A DNA stretch of 18,762 nt from Paracraurococcus sp049315625 (lineage in GTDB: Bacteria; Pseudomonadota; Alphaproteobacteria; Acetobacterales; Acetobacteraceae): the NCBI GenBank assembly GCA_049315625.1, contig JBMOJU010000069.1, positions 1 to 18,762 on the forward strand. Reading direction: 5' to 3'. Numbering within the stretch: position 1 is the first letter of the stretch; every line of letters starts with the position of its first letter. This document shows, in pieces, positions 7,102 to 14,719 of the stretch. The notes beneath the pieces are model-generated. The model was not told where the DNA came from. It did no database searches and saw nothing but the letters and a program-made list of their open reading frames with translations. Position numbers and translations under genes: made by a program.

Positions 7102-7838
7102 GCCCGGCCGAGATCCGCCTCACCGACCTCACCGTCTCGCATGCGCGGCGGCCGGCCGTCCACCATGTCTCGGGCCGCTTCGCCCCGGGCAGCCTGACCG
7201 CCGTGGTCGGGCCGAACGGCGCCGGCAAATCCACGCTGCTGCGGGCCCTGGCCGGGCTGCACCGGCCCGATCACGGCCGCATCCAGGGCGCCGCCGGCCA
7301 GGTCGCGCTGCTGCCGCAGGCCGCCGCGCTGGATCGCGGCTTCCCGATTGCCTGCCTCGACGTCGTGCTGTTCGGCCTGTGGGGCGGAAGCGGCGCCTTC
7401 CGCGCCATCGGCCGCGCCGGGCGGGACCGGGCGCGGGCGGCGCTGGATGCGGTCGGGCTGGATGGCTTCGCGCAGCGGCCGGTCGGTAGCCTTTCGGCCG
7501 GGCAGTTCCAGCGGGTGCTGTTCGCCCGCCTGCTGGTCCAGGACGCGCCGGTGGTGCTGCTGGACGAGCCCTTCAACGCGCTGGATGCCCGCACCGCGGC
7601 CGATCTGCTGGCGATGGTGCATCGCTGGCACGGGGAGGGGCGCACCGTGATCGCCGTGCTGCACGACCTCGATCTGGTGCGGCGCGAATTCCCCGAAACC
7701 CTGCTGCTGGCGCGCGACTGCCTCGGCTGGGGCGCGACGGATCAGGTGCTGACGGCGGCCAACCGCCTGCGCGCCCGGATGATGGCCGAGGCCTGGGCGG
7801 CGGAGCCCGCGGCCTGCGAACGGCGGGACGCGGCCTGA
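7098..7838 (+). CDS. znuC: Zinc ABC transporter ATP-binding protein
   Basis: A 246-residue ABC ATPase of the zinc/manganese (ABC-3) import type, acting on the cytoplasmic face with ZnuB. Visible motifs are Walker A GPNGAGKST (38-46), the Q-loop LLPQAAALDRGFPI (71-84; the DRxFPI segment is typical of this family), the signature LSAGQFQR (132-139), Walker B VVLLDEPF (152-159), the D-loop NALDAR (160-165) and the H-loop His189. The ATG at 7098 overlaps the stop of the preceding small ORF (ATGA), and there is only a weak ribosome binding site, so translational coupling is likely. Zinc rather than manganese is inferred from the Zur-like operator. An in-frame GTG/ATG further upstream lies inside the small ORF and is not favoured. 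Confidence 0.92.
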   Translation: MSPAEIRLTDLTVSHARRPAVHHVSGRFAPGSLTAVVGPNGAGKSTLLRALAGLHRPDHGRIQGAAGQVALLPQAAALDRGFPIACLDVVLFGLWGGSGAFRAIGRAGRDRARAALDAVGLDGFAQRPVGSLSAGQFQRVLFARLLVQDAPVVLLDEPFNALDARTAADLLAMVHRWHGEGRTVIAVLHDLDLVRREFPETLLLARDCLGWGATDQVLTAANRLRARMMAEAWAAEPAACERRDAA

Positions 7839-8704
7839 TCCTCGACCTGCTCGTCACCCCGTTCCTCGACTACGGCTTCCTGCGGCGGGCGCTGGTCGGG
7901 TGCCTGGCGCTGTCGGTGGCGGCGCCGGTGCTCGGCCTGTTCCTGATGCTGCGGCGGATGAGCCTGACGGCGGATGTGCTGGGGCATGGGATATTGCCCG
8001 GTGTCGCGGCGGGCTTCCTGCTGGCCGGGCTGTCGCTGCCGGCGATGGCGGCGGGCGGGCTGCTGGCGGGCCTCGCCGTCGCGGTCGGGGCCGGGGCGCT
8101 GTCCCGCGCGACGGGGGGGCGGGAGGATGCCTCGCTCGCTGCGCTCTACCTGGTGGCACTGGCGGCCGGCGTGGCGATGGTCTCCTGGCGCGGCGGGGCC
8201 GTTGAACTCACCACGCTGCTGTTCGGCAGCGTGCTGGGGGTGGACGACGCGGCGCTGCTGCTGATGGCGGGCAGCGCGACGGTGACGCTGTTCGCGCTCG
8301 CGCTGGCCTGGCGGCCGCTGGTGCTGGAATGCTTCGACCCGGGCTTCGCCCAGGCGGTCGGCGCGCGCGGCGCCTGGTGGCACATGGGCTTCCTGGCGCT
8401 GGTGGTGCTGACGCTCATCGCCTCCTTCCAGGCGCTGGGCACGCTGATGGCGGTGGGGCTTATGATGCTGCCGGCGATCGCGGCGCGGCACTGGGCGCGC
8501 AGCGTGGGTGGGATGGCGTATGCGGCGGTCGGCATCGCCGCCGCCAGCGCCTATGCCGGGCTGCTGCTGTCCTTCCACGCGGATGTGCCGAGCGGGCCGG
8601 CGGTGGTGCTGGCGGCGGGGCTGGCCTGGGCGGTGTCCACGCTGTGCGGCCCGGTGGACGGGCTGCTCGGGCGGCTGGTGCGGCGGCCGCATCTGGCGGG
8701 GTAG
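7835..8704 (+). CDS. znuB: Zinc ABC transporter permease (probable CTG start)
   Basis: An ABC-3 family permease (ZnuB/MntB/TroC type), an inner membrane protein with about eight helices. Recognisable segments are LFLMLRRMSLTADVLGHGILPGVAAG, corresponding to the conserved RRMSL...D..SHAILPG region, and FQALGTLMAVGLMMLPAIAAR in the second half (both given in part for identification). The usual start codons fit badly: the first GTG at 7916 would remove most of the first helix. The frame is open upstream and gives ILDLLVTPFLDYGFLRRAL, which matches the family N-terminus, with the only sensible initiator being CTG at 7835, overlapping the znuC stop (CTGA). That start gives 289 residues. The znuA binding protein gene is not in this window. 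Confidence 0.85.
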   Translation: MILDLLVTPFLDYGFLRRALVGCLALSVAAPVLGLFLMLRRMSLTADVLGHGILPGVAAGFLLAGLSLPAMAAGGLLAGLAVAVGAGALSRATGGREDASLAALYLVALAAGVAMVSWRGGAVELTTLLFGSVLGVDDAALLLMAGSATVTLFALALAWRPLVLECFDPGFAQAVGARGAWWHMGFLALVVLTLIASFQALGTLMAVGLMMLPAIAARHWARSVGGMAYAAVGIAAASAYAGLLLSFHADVPSGPAVVLAAGLAWAVSTLCGPVDGLLGRLVRRPHLAG

Positions 8705-8715
8705 GTTTGGAACTG

Positions 8716-8737
8716 GGGGGAGAAGGTATTCTCCCCC
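8716..8737. terminator. Hairpin terminator candidate after znuB
   Basis: A 9-bp perfect stem GGGGGAGAA (8716-8724) with TTCTCCCCC (8729-8737) and a GGTA loop lies 11 bp after the znuB stop. No T-run follows directly; the nearest is TTTTT about 35 bp on, after a second small hairpin. It may serve both converging operons. Confidence 0.55.
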
Positions 8738-8740
8738 GCT

Positions 8741-8754
8741 GGACGCAGGCGTCC
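8741..8754. terminator. Second small hairpin in the convergent gap
   Basis: GGACG (8741-8745) and CGTCC (8750-8754) flank a CAGG loop, giving a 5-bp stem. It follows the larger hairpin and precedes a T-rich stretch near 8771-8776. Alone it is weak; with its neighbour it could help end transcription of the zinc operon. Confidence 0.3.
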
Positions 8755-8785
8755 CGCGGGAGGAAACACTTTTTCGTCTCCGATC

Positions 8786-10402
8786 TTACTTCGCCCGCTC
8801 GATGTTCCACATCACCGGGAAGCCGAAATCGATCACCCCCTTCAGCTCCGCCCGCCACACCGCCGGGCTGCGGAACTGGCCGTCCATCGGGAAGGTGACG
8901 TTCTCGATCGCCAGCTTCTGCAACTCGGCCGCCAGCACCTTGCGCTTCGCCGGGTCGCTCTCCGCCACGTAGGCGTCCAGCACCGGCTTCATCGCCTCGA
9001 CGCAATAGCCCCAGGGCTGGTTGTTGGTGCAGTTGTAGCCGATGGCGACGTTCGACAGCGGGTCCGAGAGGTCGAAGCCGGTGTAGATCACCGGCACCAG
9101 GTTCCAGCCGCCCTTCTCGATCGGCTCCCGCGCCACCCAGCGGCCGGCGATGGAGGACCAGTCGCCGGCCTGGACATCCAGGTTGAAGCCGGCCCGCTTC
9201 AGGCGATCGATGACGACCATCGCCATCGGGTTGATCAGCGCGCTGTCGGCCGGCTGCAGGATGGCGATGCGTTCATTGGCGTAGCCGGCCTCCTTCAGCA
9301 GCGCCTTCGCGCGGTCGAGGCTCGGCGTGCGGATGATGTCGCCGCCGGCGTCGTTCGTGTAGGTCGTGCCGCACATGTAGACCGAGATGCAGTCGGGCGA
9401 GGCCATGTCGGGCGGCAGCCCGTGCGCCGCGACGATCTCGCCGCGGTCGAGCGCCGCCTGCACCGCGCGCCGCATGGTGACGTTGTTGAACGGCGGCAAA
9501 TAGTGGTTGATCGAGACGCCGCCCATGATCTGGCTGATGCCGCCGGCCTGGGAGATCACCAGGTTCCTGTCCCGCTTGAACCGCGGCAGGTAGTCGAAGG
9601 GGCCGTACTCCAGGTAGTCCACCTCGCCCTGGGTCAGCGCCGCGGCGCGCAGCGAGACGTCGGGCATGGTCAGGAATTCGACGCGCTCGACCAGCGGGCG
9701 CTTGCCGCCGGCCAGGCCGTCGGCGGCTTCCTCGCGCGGGCGGTAGGCCGGGTTGCGGCGGAAGAAGGTCTTCTCGCCGGGGATCCACTCGTCCTTCATG
9801 AACAGGAAGGGGCCGCTGCCAACCACCTCCTTCACCGGCTGCGTCGGCGGGGTGGCGTTGGCGATGCGGGCCGGCATGACGAAGGGGACGTGCACGCTCG
9901 GCTTGCCCAGTGCCTCGATCACATGGCCGAAGGGGCTGCCGAGCTCGATGACGAAGCTGGCCGTGTCGAGGATCTTGATCTCCTTCGTCGCCGCCATCAG
10001 CCGGCGGCCGATGGAATCCCGCTGGCCCCAGCGCTTGATGGAGGCGACGGCGTCGTCGGCCGTCACCGCGGTGCCGTCATGGAATTCGAGCCCGGGACGC
10101 AGCTTGAAGGTCCAGCTCATGCGGTCCGGGCTGGCGGCCCAGGATTCCAGCATCTGCGGCCGGTACTCGCCCTTGCTGTCCATCGAGACGAGCGTGTCGT
10201 AGACCATGTAGGCGAAGTTGCGGGTGACGAAGCTGGGGCTGCTGATCGGGTCGAGGTTCTGCAGCCCGACATTCACCACCAGGCGCAGCGGCTTGTCGCG
10301 CGGCTGCGCCACGGCGGAGCCGGTGAAATGACTGCTTGCGGAGCCGGCCAGCAGGGTGAGGGCAGTCGCGGCCACGAGGCCGCGCCAATTGCGTTGCGTC
10401 AT
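8786..10402 (-). CDS. Periplasmic binding protein of peptide/nickel type (SBP_bac_5)
   Basis: A 538-residue extracellular solute-binding protein of the family 5 (dipeptide/oligopeptide/nickel) type. An N-terminal signal peptide is clear: MTQRNWR, a hydrophobic stretch LVAATALTLLAGSAS, and a likely cleavage after Ala-Val-Ala at 30-32. Family landmarks include LDPISSPSFVTRNFAYMVYDTL, WTFKLRPGLEFHDGTAVTADD (both partial quotes), VGSGPF and the C-terminal FPMDGQFRSPAVWR region. The start is set at 10402 because an AGAAGG ribosome binding site lies 9 nt upstream; an ATG three codons earlier (10411) has that site directly abutting it. It is the last gene of a five-gene minus-strand run, 14 bp after the deacetylase. 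No ABC permease or ATPase for it is in the window, so its transporter partner is elsewhere or past the usual gene order. Confidence 0.9.
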   Translation of the reverse strand: MTQRNWRGLVAATALTLLAGSASSHFTGSAVAQPRDKPLRLVVNVGLQNLDPISSPSFVTRNFAYMVYDTLVSMDSKGEYRPQMLESWAASPDRMSWTFKLRPGLEFHDGTAVTADDAVASIKRWGQRDSIGRRLMAATKEIKILDTASFVIELGSPFGHVIEALGKPSVHVPFVMPARIANATPPTQPVKEVVGSGPFLFMKDEWIPGEKTFFRRNPAYRPREEAADGLAGGKRPLVERVEFLTMPDVSLRAAALTQGEVDYLEYGPFDYLPRFKRDRNLVISQAGGISQIMGGVSINHYLPPFNNVTMRRAVQAALDRGEIVAAHGLPPDMASPDCISVYMCGTTYTNDAGGDIIRTPSLDRAKALLKEAGYANERIAILQPADSALINPMAMVVIDRLKRAGFNLDVQAGDWSSIAGRWVAREPIEKGGWNLVPVIYTGFDLSDPLSNVAIGYNCTNNQPWGYCVEAMKPVLDAYVAESDPAKRKVLAAELQKLAIENVTFPMDGQFRSPAVWRAELKGVIDFGFPVMWNIERAK

Positions 10403-10416
10403 CTCCGGCATCCTTC

Positions 10417-11253
10417 TCAGCGCGCTTCGTGATGGGTGGCCCAGGCTTCGGCGACCTGCGTGCAATTCGCGAACCACACGCCGGGGAATTCGCGCATCCA
10501 GGCGATCATCTCGCGCAGCAGGGCGATGCGGCTGGGCCGGCCACTGACCTGCGGATGCATCACCAGGTTGTAGAAGCCGCCCCAGCGATGGATCTCCTGG
10601 AACTCGGCCTGGAAAATCTCCTTGATGTGGCTGTTCGGGAAGATCGGCCGCGGCCCCTTGATGGAGAACAGCGCATAGACCGCGTCGTCCAGGCTCCAGT
10701 GCCAGGGCAGCTCGATCGGCCCCGGGCGGCCATCCGGCATGCTGTGGCGGTAGGGGTTGATGTCGTCGAGCAGCGAGGAGTTGTAGAGGAAGCCGTGCTT
10801 GTCGAGCAGGCGGATCAGGTTCTCGCTGGTCTCCCCGGCGGGGGAGCGATAGCCCTTCGGCACCACGCCGAGCTTCGACTTCAGCGCGTCGAGCCCGCGC
10901 TCCATCTCCTCGACCTCCTTCGCGGTGTCGCCGACCGCGATCCATTCATGGCTGTAGCTGTGGTGGCCGATCTCGTGGCCGGCCTTCAGCACCATCTCGC
11001 AGCGGTCGGTGTGGTGCTCGGCGGTCCAGCCGGGGATGAAGAAGGTGGCGGGGACGCCGGCATCCTCCAGCGTCTCCAGGATCTTCGGGACGCCGACCTT
11101 GGCGCCGTACTTCCCCTGGCTGAGGATGCCGGGGCGGCGATGGTTCTCCGGGTCGCGCGCCATCCACAGCGTCTCGGCATCGAAGTCGAAGGTCAGCGTC
11201 ACGGCGACCCGGGCGCCGTGCGGCCATTTCACGCTCATGTCGAAGGCAGGCAT
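10417..11253 (-). CDS. Polysaccharide deacetylase-family hydrolase (PuuE/HpPgdA-like)
   Basis: A 278-residue NodB-homology protein. Motif 1 is TFDFDAE (residues 21-27, catalytic Asp23 and metal-ligand Asp25), and motif 2 is HSYSH (98-102, metal-ligand histidines) in the segment GHEIGHHSYSHEW. YRSPAGE is the third motif, and MHP near the end supplies the late histidine. The FDFDAE plus EIGHHSYSHE form is the one seen in the allantoinase PuuE / HpPgdA / cyclic-imidase-like branch rather than in classical chitin or peptidoglycan deacetylases, and there is no signal peptide. A cytosolic amidohydrolase acting on a small amide or cyclic imide is therefore more likely than a cell-wall enzyme; this is inference. 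The start at 11253 has a GGGGA site 9 nt upstream; Met6 is an alternative. It is followed after 14 bp by the binding protein gene. Confidence 0.85.
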   Translation of the reverse strand: MPAFDMSVKWPHGARVAVTLTFDFDAETLWMARDPENHRRPGILSQGKYGAKVGVPKILETLEDAGVPATFFIPGWTAEHHTDRCEMVLKAGHEIGHHSYSHEWIAVGDTAKEVEEMERGLDALKSKLGVVPKGYRSPAGETSENLIRLLDKHGFLYNSSLLDDINPYRHSMPDGRPGPIELPWHWSLDDAVYALFSIKGPRPIFPNSHIKEIFQAEFQEIHRWGGFYNLVMHPQVSGRPSRIALLREMIAWMREFPGVWFANCTQVAEAWATHHEAR

Positions 11254-11288
11254 CGCTGAGAATCCCCGTGTTGCGCGGCCGTCGCCGC

Positions 11289-12065
11289 CTATTCATCATC
11301 CGGCGGCACATGCCGCCCCGCCAGCCAGCCGCCATCCACCCCGATCACCTGGCCGGTGACGTAGGAGGCATCCGCCGAGGCGAGGAAGGCGATCACCGCC
11401 GCCACCTCCGCGGGCTTTGCGGCACGGCGCAGCGGTGTCGGTGCCAGGACCGCGCGGCGGTAGTAGTCGCGCGCCAGGTGGCCTTCGGTCATCGCCGTCT
11501 CGATCACCCCGGGCGCCACGGCGTTCACCAGGATGCCGGCGGGGCCGAGCTCGGCGGCGAGCTGGCGCGTCAGCTGCGCGACGCCGGCCTTGGCCACGGC
11601 ATAGGCGGTGGTGCCGGGCACGCCGGCGATGCCGAAGGTGGAGGAGAGCGAGACGATGCACCCGCCCGGTCGCGGCAGATGCGGCAGCATGGCGCGGGTG
11701 ACGCGCAGCACCGCCTTCAGGTTGGTGTCGATGAAGCGGTCGATCAGGTCGTCATCGGATTCGGCGAGCGGCCTGGAGCCGCCGATGCCGGCATTGTTCA
11801 CCAGGATGTCGATACGGCCGAAGGCGTCGAGCGCGGCCTGGGCCAGCCTTTCGCCGGCACCGCGCGCGACCAGGTCGATCTCAAGCGCGGTGCCGCCGAG
11901 CGCGGCGGCGGTCGCCGCGACCTCCGGCAGCACATCCGCCAGCAGCACGCGGGCGCCATCGGCGGCCAGCCGCGCCGCGGTGGCGGCGCCGATGCCGCGC
12001 GCGGCACCGGTGACGATGGCGACCTTGCCTGCAAATCGCGCGGGATCAGGCAAGCCGGCCTCCAT
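11289..12065 (-). CDS. SDR family oxidoreductase (downstream copy)
   Basis: A 258-residue classical short-chain dehydrogenase/reductase. The cofactor motif TGAARGIG is at residues 19-26, Asp44 after the second strand suggests NAD(H) preference, and NNAG is at 90-93. The catalytic Ser142, Tyr155 and Lys159 lie in SSTFGIAGVPGTTAYAVAK. PGVIETAMT and VTGQVIGVDGGW follow as in the family. The start at 12065 gives a 20-bp overlap with the end of the upstream SDR gene. Substrate unknown. It has intact catalytic residues and differs considerably from its neighbour, so the two are likely to act on different steps or form a heteromeric pair rather than being a recent duplication. Confidence 0.9.
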   Translation of the reverse strand: MEAGLPDPARFAGKVAIVTGAARGIGAATAARLAADGARVLLADVLPEVAATAAALGGTALEIDLVARGAGERLAQAALDAFGRIDILVNNAGIGGSRPLAESDDDLIDRFIDTNLKAVLRVTRAMLPHLPRPGGCIVSLSSTFGIAGVPGTTAYAVAKAGVAQLTRQLAAELGPAGILVNAVAPGVIETAMTEGHLARDYYRRAVLAPTPLRRAAKPAEVAAVIAFLASADASYVTGQVIGVDGGWLAGRHVPPDDE

Positions 12066-12813
12066 CGACGGGCAGCGCGACGCCGGTGATGAAGCCGGCG
12101 GCGGGCGAGAGCAGGAACAGCACCGTCTCCGCCACCTCCTCGGCGTGGCCGAAGCGGCCCATCGGGTGGCGGGCGCGGAAGGCGGCCTCGCGCGCGGCGC
12201 GCGCCGCGGCGTCGCCGGCGGAGGCGAAGGTCGCCTCCAGCATCGGCGTTTCGATGGAGCCCGGGCAGACGCAGTTCACCCGGATGCCCTCGGCGGCGTG
12301 GGTCAACGCCAGGCTTTTCGTCAGCATCAGCACCGCGCCCTTGCTGGCCGAATAGGCGGGCAGGGTGGCCGAGCCGGCGATGCCGGCGGTGGAGGAGAAC
12401 AGCACCATCGCCCCGCCGCCCGCCGCGCGGATGGCCGGCAGCAGCGCGCGCACCGTCAGCCAGGTGCCCTTCACGTTGACGTCGAAGAGCCGGTCCCATT
12501 CCTCCTCCGTCGCCAAGTCCACCGGCCTGGCGGGGCCAAGCATGCCGGCGGCGGTGACGAGGAGCGAGACGGGACCGAGCGCGGCCGCAGCCTGCGCCGC
12601 GCGGTCGAGATCGGCGGCGGAGGTCACGTCGCCCGCGACGCTGACGGCGCCGGGGCAGAGCGCGGCGGTCCCCGCCAGCCCGGCCGCGTCGCGGTCGAAC
12701 AGCAGCAGGCGCGCGCCGTCCCGCGCCAACGCCGCCGCGGTCGCACGGCCGAGTCCGGAGGCGGCGCCGGTGATGCAGGCGACGCGTCCCTCGAACCGTC
12801 CAGAATGCGGCAT
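12046..12813 (-). CDS. SDR family oxidoreductase (upstream copy)
   Basis: A 255-residue classical SDR with TGAASGLG (residues 15-22) and Asp40 in LLLFDRD indicating NAD(H) preference. The catalytic residues are Ser141, Tyr154 and Lys158, in SSTAGIAGSATLPAYSASK. The usual NNAG motif is altered to TAAG at 87-90, losing the first structural Asn of that motif. VNCVCPGSIETPM and TGVALPVDGG are typical family segments. The start at 12813 is chosen because a GAGGG ribosome binding site sits 7 nt upstream; ATGs at 12819 and 12834 are in frame but poorly placed relative to it. It starts 59 bp after the EamA gene stop. Substrate unknown. Confidence 0.88.
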   Translation of the reverse strand: MPHSGRFEGRVACITGAASGLGRATAAALARDGARLLLFDRDAAGLAGTAALCPGAVSVAGDVTSAADLDRAAQAAAALGPVSLLVTAAGMLGPARPVDLATEEEWDRLFDVNVKGTWLTVRALLPAIRAAGGGAMVLFSSTAGIAGSATLPAYSASKGAVLMLTKSLALTHAAEGIRVNCVCPGSIETPMLEATFASAGDAAARAAREAAFRARHPMGRFGHAEEVAETVLFLLSPAAGFITGVALPVDGGRLA

Positions 12814-12872
12814 GGCCATGCCCTCGCACTGCATCGCAGCGATGGTGCGGCCTTACGGCGGCAGCGACAAGC

Positions 12873-13778
12873 CTATCCGCGCGCCGCCGCACGTTCCCGC
12901 GCCCGCACCCTTTCGCGGTGCACGGTATAGAGCCCGCTGCCGATGATCACCGCGGCGCCCAGCAGCGTCCCGCCATCCGGCGCTGCGGTGAAGACCAGCC
13001 AGCCGAGCGCGGTCGAGAACAGCAATTGCACGTAGGAGAAGGGCGCCAGCGCTGAGGCTGTCGCCTGGCGATAGGCCAGGATGACGATGTACTGCCCGAT
13101 CGAGGCGCAGATGCCATGCGCCAGGCCGAGGCCAAGCTGCACCAGGTTCGGCACCACGAAGCCGAAGGGGACGAGCGCGGTGAGGATGACGAGCCCGGTG
13201 CCGGCCGACCACAGCACCGTCGTTTCCGTCCGGTCGCCGGCGCCCATGCGGCGGGTGATGACGATGGTCGCCGCCCAGCACAGCGCGGACGCCAGCGGAA
13301 ACAGCGCCGCCGCCTGCACCGTGCCGCTGCCGGGGCGGATGACGATGAGCGCCCCGGCGAAGCCCGCCGCCACCGCCGCCCAGCGCCGCAGCCCCACCTT
13401 CTCACCCAGGAAGACGATCGACAGCGCGGTGACGAAGCCGGGCGCCACATAGCCGATGGCGGTGGCCTCGGCGATCTGCAGCTGCCCCAGCCCGGCGACG
13501 AACAGCACCGCCGAGCCGACCAGCGTCACCCCGCGCAGCAATTGCAGCCGCAGCCGCTTCGGCCGCAACAGCAGCACCCGGCGCTGCGCGGCCAGGCCAA
13601 AGGCCATGGCGACGAAGACGATGTAGCGCAGCCAGGCGATCTCGACCGCCGGCAGCCCCTGCAGCCGCAGCAGCTTCGACAGGGTGTCGGAGAGCGAGAA
13701 CAGCACGACGGAGACAAGGATGAGAAGGATGCCGCGCAGCACCCGCTCGGGCGCGGCATCGGGGGTGGTCGCGCTCAA
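12873..13778 (-). CDS. EamA/DMT-family membrane transporter (TTG start)
   Basis: A 301-residue protein with two EamA repeats (about residues 15-147 and 160-285) and roughly ten hydrophobic helices. Family marks include SKLLRLQGLPAVEIAWLRY (first half, helix 2 region), FLGEKVGLRRW (122-132) and SALAPFSYVQLLFS in the second repeat. The C-terminus is basic (RERVRARERAAARG), in line with a cytoplasmic tail. The initiation codon is TTG at 13778; it is supported by an AAGGA ribosome binding site with a 7-nt spacer, and no ATG exists in frame before about residue 58, which would destroy the first helices. It heads the five-gene minus-strand run and is divergent from the phosphoesterase gene across a 105-bp gap. 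Confidence 0.87.
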   Translation of the reverse strand: MSATTPDAAPERVLRGILLILVSVVLFSLSDTLSKLLRLQGLPAVEIAWLRYIVFVAMAFGLAAQRRVLLLRPKRLRLQLLRGVTLVGSAVLFVAGLGQLQIAEATAIGYVAPGFVTALSIVFLGEKVGLRRWAAVAAGFAGALIVIRPGSGTVQAAALFPLASALCWAATIVITRRMGAGDRTETTVLWSAGTGLVILTALVPFGFVVPNLVQLGLGLAHGICASIGQYIVILAYRQATASALAPFSYVQLLFSTALGWLVFTAAPDGGTLLGAAVIIGSGLYTVHRERVRARERAAARG

Positions 13779-13785
13779 ATGGAAG

Positions 13786-13790
13786 TCCTT
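13786..13790 (-). promoter_or_regulatory. Ribosome binding site fixing the TTG start of the EamA gene
   Basis: On the minus strand this reads AAGGA and lies 7 nt before TTG at 13778-13776. It is what makes the non-ATG start convincing. Confidence 0.7.
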
Positions 13791-13883
13791 GGCGGCGCGC
13801 GATCATAGGCCGGATCGCCGACGCGCGCGCTTCGCGATTATTCCCATGATAATGTGTCGGCGGAGCGACGAAGGGGGCGCCGC

Positions 13884-14702
13884 ATGACCCGCATATTGCA
13901 GATTTCCGACACGCACCTGTCGCCGCGCACCGGCCTGTTCCGGGACAACCTGGCGCGGCTTGGCGCCTGGGCGGCGGCGGCGCGGCCGGACCTCATCATC
14001 GTCACCGGCGACCTTTCGCTGGATGGCGCCGACCACGAGGCCGACCTGGCCTTCGCCGCCGGCCTGCTGCGCGACCTGCCGGCGCCGCTGCTGGTGCTGC
14101 CGGGCAACCACGATGTCGGCAGCGACCCGCGCACCATGCCGAAGCAGCCGGTGGATGCGGCACGGCTGGCCCGCTTCCGCCGCCTGGCCGGCGAGGATCG
14201 CTGGGTGCGGGACCTGCCGGGCTGGCGGCTGGTCGGGCTGAACTCCGAGATCATGGGCACTGGCCTGGCGGAGGAAGCGGTGCAGGCAGGCTTCATCGCC
14301 GAGGCCGCGGCCGGCACCGGCGACCGGCACCTGGCGGTATTCCTGCACACGCCGGCCTTCACCACCACGCCCGACGACCCGGCCTTCGACTACTGGTCGG
14401 TGGCCGCCGCGGCGCGGCCGGCGCTGCGTCCGCTGCTGGACCATCCCGGGCTGCGGCTGGTTGCCTCCGGCCACCTGCACCTGCACCACGGCTTCATCCG
14501 CGGCGCCGCGCGCTATTGCTGGGCACCGCCGGCCTCCTTTGTCTGCGAGCCGGAGATCCAGGCCGGCCTGCCGGGCGAGCGGGTGACCGGCGCGCTGCTG
14601 CACGTGCTGGGGGCGGAGGCGGCGGCGACCAGCCTGGTGCTGCCCGAGGGGATGCGGCAGCACTGGCTTGCGGCCATAAGGGCCGAGACCTATCCGGCCT
14701 GA
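13884..14702 (+). CDS. Calcineurin-like metallophosphoesterase
   Basis: A 272-residue cytosolic metallophosphoesterase. All family metal-binding motifs are visible: DxH in ISDTHLS (Asp9, His11), GDLS (Asp43), GNHD (Asn75, His76), the late histidine in FLHTP (His155) and GHLH (His197, His199). The arrangement is close to the 3',5'-cyclic-nucleotide phosphodiesterase (CpdA/Icc) and related class III group, but the substrate cannot be determined. The start at 13884 is favoured by an AAGGGGG site 6 nt upstream and by beginning just before the first beta strand (MTRILQISDTH); an upstream in-frame ATG at 13854 lacks such a site. The next gene starts 17 nt after its stop, so the two are probably co-transcribed. 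Confidence 0.9.
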   Translation: MTRILQISDTHLSPRTGLFRDNLARLGAWAAAARPDLIIVTGDLSLDGADHEADLAFAAGLLRDLPAPLLVLPGNHDVGSDPRTMPKQPVDAARLARFRRLAGEDRWVRDLPGWRLVGLNSEIMGTGLAEEAVQAGFIAEAAAGTGDRHLAVFLHTPAFTTTPDDPAFDYWSVAAAARPALRPLLDHPGLRLVASGHLHLHHGFIRGAARYCWAPPASFVCEPEIQAGLPGERVTGALLHVLGAEAAATSLVLPEGMRQHWLAAIRAETYPA

Positions 14703-14719
14703 CCCTGCGGGAGCATCGC

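Noticed and set aside
7916..8704. znuB starting at GTG 7916
   Set aside because: It would remove the family N-terminus encoded between 7835 and 7915 and leave a 77-bp gap in a region that otherwise uses overlapping junctions.
10412..10945. Long N-terminal extension of the binding protein
   Set aside because: The extra residues lie in another frame of the deacetylase gene. A proper signal peptide begins at 10402.
11289..12813. Recent duplication of the two SDR genes
   Set aside because: The two proteins share only family motifs and differ through most of their length, so a recent tandem duplication is not supported.
13837..13853. ATTAT/ATAAT inverted repeat in the gap between the EamA and phosphoesterase genes
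   Set aside because: Arms are only 5 bp and no good -35 element is at the right distance on either strand, so neither an operator nor a promoter can be supported.
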